Positions 5,593-7,891 of a stretch of 7,891 nt of DNA are shown one piece after another. Each line of letters begins with the position of its first letter. Positions within the stretch are counted from its first letter, which is position 1. The translations under genes and the position numbers were made by a program. Source of the DNA: an uncultured Oscillospiraceae bacterium (lineage in GTDB: Bacteria; Bacillota; Clostridia; Oscillospirales; Oscillospiraceae); assembly GCA_934659475.1 (NCBI GenBank), contig CAKUHX010000071.1, positions 1-7,891 on the forward strand, in the 5' to 3' direction. Below the pieces are notes generated by a model. It worked only from the letters and a program-made list of their open reading frames with translations, searched no databases and was not told where the DNA came from.

Positions 5593-6558
5593 ATGACAGA
5601 AAACTATCAGCAGCTCATGCAGGCCACCCAGCCCGCCGCGGTGCGCCGCCATGCCCGGGAGCAGATGGGCCAGACCAGGCCCTCCTTCTGGATGGTCGCC
5701 TTGGTGGTCCTGGTGCTCACCAGCCTGATCCCCGATGCGGTGACCGGACTGCGCCCCGCCGTGACCGCAAGCGGAGACCTCAACGGCCCCGGCCTGTTTT
5801 TGACCATCCTGATGACCCTGTTCACTTGGGTCATCGCCTTTGGCTTTAAATGGTGGGCGCTGGACTGCTCCGATGGACTGCGGGGGGAGGACGCCCCCAG
5901 TATCCACACCCTGTTCAACGGCTTTTCCATGGTGACCGGCGTTTTGCTGCTGGAGCTGGATCTGGCGGCGCGGATGGTGCTGTGGAGCCTGGTGGTGTCG
6001 GTGCCCGTCTCACTGCTGATGGGGATGATGTTCTTCTGGTCCGGCAGCGTCAGCACCGTGTTTTTCCTGACTCTGCTGCTGAGCATCGGAGCCTGCTATG
6101 TCATTAACCTGCGCTATGCCCTGGCCCGCTATCTGTATATCGACCAGCCCGAGGAGGCGCGCAGCGTCAGGCAGGCCATCCGGGACAGCGTGGCGCTGAT
6201 GCGGGGCTGGAAGGGCCGTCTGTTCCAGCTGCAGCTGTCCTTCGTGGGGTGGTATCTGCTGGAGGTGGCGCTGATGGTGCTGGCCATCGTTCTGGTGGGC
6301 TTCGCAGGGCTGGTGGAGCTGTCCTCCGTGTGGGCGACCGTCCGCGGCGGGGGCATCCTGGCCGCCGTGGGAATGGTGCTGGCTGTGCCCGCGGCGGAGC
6401 TGGCCGTTACCCTGCTGCCCCTGCCCCTGGACCTGTGGCTCACGCCATATACCAATGTGGCCGCAGCCCGCTTCTACCGGCTGCGCACTCAGCTGGCCCA
6501 GTGCCCGCCCCCGGTGTATGAGCACGGTGAGAACGGCTGGGACGGCCCGGAGCAGTAA
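5593..6558 (+). CDS. DUF975 family integral membrane protein
   Basis: The 321-residue protein has about six hydrophobic segments (near 33-48, 68-88, 128-149, 154-175, 214-245 and 256-282), a short charged N-terminus and a hydrophilic tail. DUF975 hallmarks are visible: RYALARYLYIDQP (174-186) followed by a conserved amphipathic linker and MRGWKGRLFQLQLSFVGW (203-220), the typical loop-plus-helix signature of this Firmicutes family. No catalytic residues or known substrate motifs are seen, and the family has no established function that I can name. The start ATG at 5593 follows AAAGGAAA by a suitable distance. The gap to the upstream ribonuclease gene is 41 bases with no terminator, so the two are probably cotranscribed. 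A strong terminator follows the stop codon. The family assignment is good; the role is unknown. Confidence 0.85.
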   Translation: MTENYQQLMQATQPAAVRRHAREQMGQTRPSFWMVALVVLVLTSLIPDAVTGLRPAVTASGDLNGPGLFLTILMTLFTWVIAFGFKWWALDCSDGLRGEDAPSIHTLFNGFSMVTGVLLLELDLAARMVLWSLVVSVPVSLLMGMMFFWSGSVSTVFFLTLLLSIGACYVINLRYALARYLYIDQPEEARSVRQAIRDSVALMRGWKGRLFQLQLSFVGWYLLEVALMVLAIVLVGFAGLVELSSVWATVRGGGILAAVGMVLAVPAAELAVTLLPLPLDLWLTPYTNVAAARFYRLRTQLAQCPPPVYEHGENGWDGPEQ

Positions 6559-6569
6559 AATGCCCTATC

Positions 6570-6610
6570 ACGCCGCCGCGGGACTTCCCGCGGCGGCGTT
6601 TGGCGTTTTT
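6570..6610 (+). terminator. Intrinsic terminator after the DUF975 gene
   Basis: A perfect 13-bp stem (6570-6582 with 6587-6599) closes a 4-nt ACTT loop and is followed by TTT, GGCG and then TTTTT (6606-6610). The T tract is interrupted, but the stem is very strong. The minus-strand side lacks a comparable T run, so it appears one-directional. It separates the ribonuclease/DUF975 unit from prfC. Confidence 0.8.
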
Positions 6611-6634
6611 CGTCCAAAAAACTCCGCTGGCCCC

Positions 6635-6664
6635 TTGATAAGAGTGGAATATGCGTGATACAAT
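6635..6664 (+). promoter_or_regulatory. Promoter of prfC
   Basis: TTGATA (6635-6640, five of six consensus bases) and TACAAT (6659-6664, five of six) are separated by 18 bases; TGA directly before the -10 makes it an extended -10. The start would be near 6671, giving a leader of about 70 nt before the ATG. This is the best-matching promoter in the window. Confidence 0.7.
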
Positions 6665-6686
6665 ATTTCAGTTGACCAGTTTTTGC

Positions 6687-6707
6687 AGAAGCGGACCGTG
6701 CGCTTCT
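6687..6707 (+). promoter_or_regulatory. Hairpin in the prfC leader
   Basis: AGAAGCG (6687-6693) pairs perfectly with CGCTTCT (6701-6707) around a 7-nt loop, and TTCTATC follows. The stem is transcribed and ends 21 bases before the AAGGAG ribosome binding site at 6729-6734. It resembles a weak attenuator or mRNA-stability element but has only a short, broken T tract. A regulatory role is conjecture. Confidence 0.4.
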
Positions 6708-6741
6708 TTCTATCTATTACTGTTTGAGAAGGAGACCCCCT

Positions 6742-7891
6742 ATGTCGAAATATGAAGCCGAGATCAAGCGCCGGCGCACCTTTGCCATCATCTCTCACCC
6801 CGATGCCGGTAAGACCACGCTGACGGAAAAGTTCCTGCTGTACGGCGGGGCCATCGCCCAGGCCGGGCAGGTGAAGGGCAAGAAGAACACCCGGGCCGCC
6901 ACCTCCGACTGGATGGAGATCGAAAAGCAGCGCGGCATCTCCGTCACCTCCTCGGTGATGCAGTTCCAGTATGAGGGCTTCTGCATCAACATTCTGGACA
7001 CACCGGGCCATCAGGACTTCTCCGAGGACACCTACCGCACCCTGATGGCGGCGGACTCCGCCGTCATGGTCATCGACGGCGCCAAGGGCGTGGAGGCCCA
7101 GACCCGGAAGCTGTTCAAGGTGTGCGCCATGCGGGACATCCCCATTTTTACCTTCATCAACAAGATGGACCGGGAGGCCCGGGATCCCTTCGAGCTGTGT
7201 CAGGAGCTGGAGCACGAGTTGGGCATCGACACCTATGCCATGAACTGGCCCATCGGCTGCGGCAAGGAGTTTCAGGGCGTCTATGACCGGCAGGACCGCA
7301 AGGTCATCCACTTTACGTCCAACACCAACGCCAAGGCGGCTACCGCAACGGTGATCGAGCCCGACGACCCCGCTTTGGCCGGCCTGATCGGGCAGGGCAA
7401 GCGGGACCAGCTGGTGGACGAGATCGAGCTGCTGGACGGCGCCTCCTGTGACTTTGACCTGGACCGGGTGCGTCACGGCAAGCTGTCCCCCGTGTTCTTC
7501 GGCTCCGCCCTGACCAACTTCGGTGTAGAACCCTTCCTGGAGGAGTTCCTCCGCATGACCACTGCCCCCCTGCCCAGAAAGGCCGGGGACGAGGTCATCG
7601 ACAGCTTTGATGACGACTTCTCCGCCTTCGTTTTCAAGATCCAGGCCAACATGAACAAGGCCCACCGGGACCGCATCGCCTTTATGCGCATCGTCTCCGG
7701 TAAGTTCGAGGCGGACAAAGAGGTCTACCATGTGCAGGAGGGCAAGAAGATCCGCCTGTCCCGGCCCCAGCAGTTGATGGCCGCGGAGCGGGAGATCATC
7801 GAGGAGGCCTATGCCGGGGACATCATCGGCGTGTTCGACCCGGGTATCTTCTCCATCGGCGACACCCTGTGCGCCCCGGGGAAGAAGTTCA
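6742..7891 (+). CDS. prfC: Peptide chain release factor 3 (RF3), 3'-truncated by window edge
   Basis: The visible 383 codons are the N-terminal part of RF3, a translational GTPase of about 530 residues that removes RF1/RF2 from ribosomes after termination. GTPase motifs are intact: G1 SHPDAGKTT (18-26), G2 RGISVTSS (64-71), G3 DTPGHQDF (86-93) and G4 NKMD (140-143). RF3-specific stretches include DWMEIEKQRGISVTSSVMQF and the MNWPIGCGKEFQGVYDR segment, which separate it from EF-G and tetracycline ribosome-protection proteins. Domain II begins around residue 290 and the FEADKEVYHVQEGKKIRL region lies within it. The start ATG at 6742 has AAGGAG seven bases upstream and gives the usual RF3 N-terminus. 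It has its own promoter and leader, separated from the DUF975 gene by a terminator. No frameshift is seen; the truncation is only the window end. Confidence 0.97.
   Translation, partial: MSKYEAEIKRRRTFAIISHPDAGKTTLTEKFLLYGGAIAQAGQVKGKKNTRAATSDWMEIEKQRGISVTSSVMQFQYEGFCINILDTPGHQDFSEDTYRTLMAADSAVMVIDGAKGVEAQTRKLFKVCAMRDIPIFTFINKMDREARDPFELCQELEHELGIDTYAMNWPIGCGKEFQGVYDRQDRKVIHFTSNTNAKAATATVIEPDDPALAGLIGQGKRDQLVDEIELLDGASCDFDLDRVRHGKLSPVFFGSALTNFGVEPFLEEFLRMTTAPLPRKAGDEVIDSFDDDFSAFVFKIQANMNKAHRDRIAFMRIVSGKFEADKEVYHVQEGKKIRLSRPQQLMAAEREIIEEAYAGDIIGVFDPGIFSIGDTLCAPGKKF

Noticed and set aside
6672..6700. Second promoter for prfC based on TTGACC in the leader
   Set aside because: No -10-like hexamer lies 16-18 bases downstream; the region there is the leader hairpin.
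1..7891. CRISPR array, insertion sequence or long direct repeat
   Set aside because: No repeated units with spacers, no transposase-like coding sequence and no terminal inverted repeats were seen; genes are intact and closely packed.

Overview
The window looks like a chromosomal segment of a high-GC member of the Clostridia, probably Oscillospiraceae (the Flavonifractor/Lawsonibacter/Intestinimonas kind). This is an inference from the strongly GC-biased third codon positions, AGGAGG-type ribosome binding sites, a DUF975 membrane protein and an AT3 acyltransferase typical of Firmicutes, and a ClC protein with the signatures of the fluoride-type (CLC-F) branch. I have no species-level evidence.

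Layout: at the extreme left, on the minus strand, a promoter leads into the 5' half of a serine tRNA-like sequence (CGA anticodon loop) that leaves the window. Its anticodon stem does not pair properly, so it may be a hybrid or attachment-site remnant instead of a working tRNA. From 3.76 kb back to 0.15 kb the minus strand carries a tightly packed four-gene unit: CLC-F-like antiporter, glyoxalase I-like VOC protein, AT3-family membrane protein and TatD-family metallohydrolase. The gaps are 18, 9 and 14 bases. One extended -10 promoter stands upstream and one intrinsic terminator downstream. The 286-base region 3664-3949 is a divergent promoter region. From it the plus strand reads a beta-CASP metallo-beta-lactamase ribonuclease-like protein and, 41 bases later, a DUF975 membrane protein, closed by a terminator with a perfect 13-bp stem. 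A separate promoter and a structured leader then precede prfC (release factor 3), which runs off the right edge at codon 383.

Functionally the minus-strand unit resembles a small stress or detoxification operon (halide export, methylglyoxal removal) with an envelope-type acyltransferase relative and TatD at its end. The plus strand holds RNA-processing and translation functions. Most of the window is ordinary core genome. The points that deserve a second look are the mismatched tRNA-Ser half at the left edge, the CLC-F-like protein with a 5'-terminal hairpin leader but no recognisable fluoride riboswitch, the AT3 protein without its usual membrane-helix histidines, and a possible nine-codon leader ORF before the ribonuclease gene. 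The four promoters I can place all have the extended -10 form.
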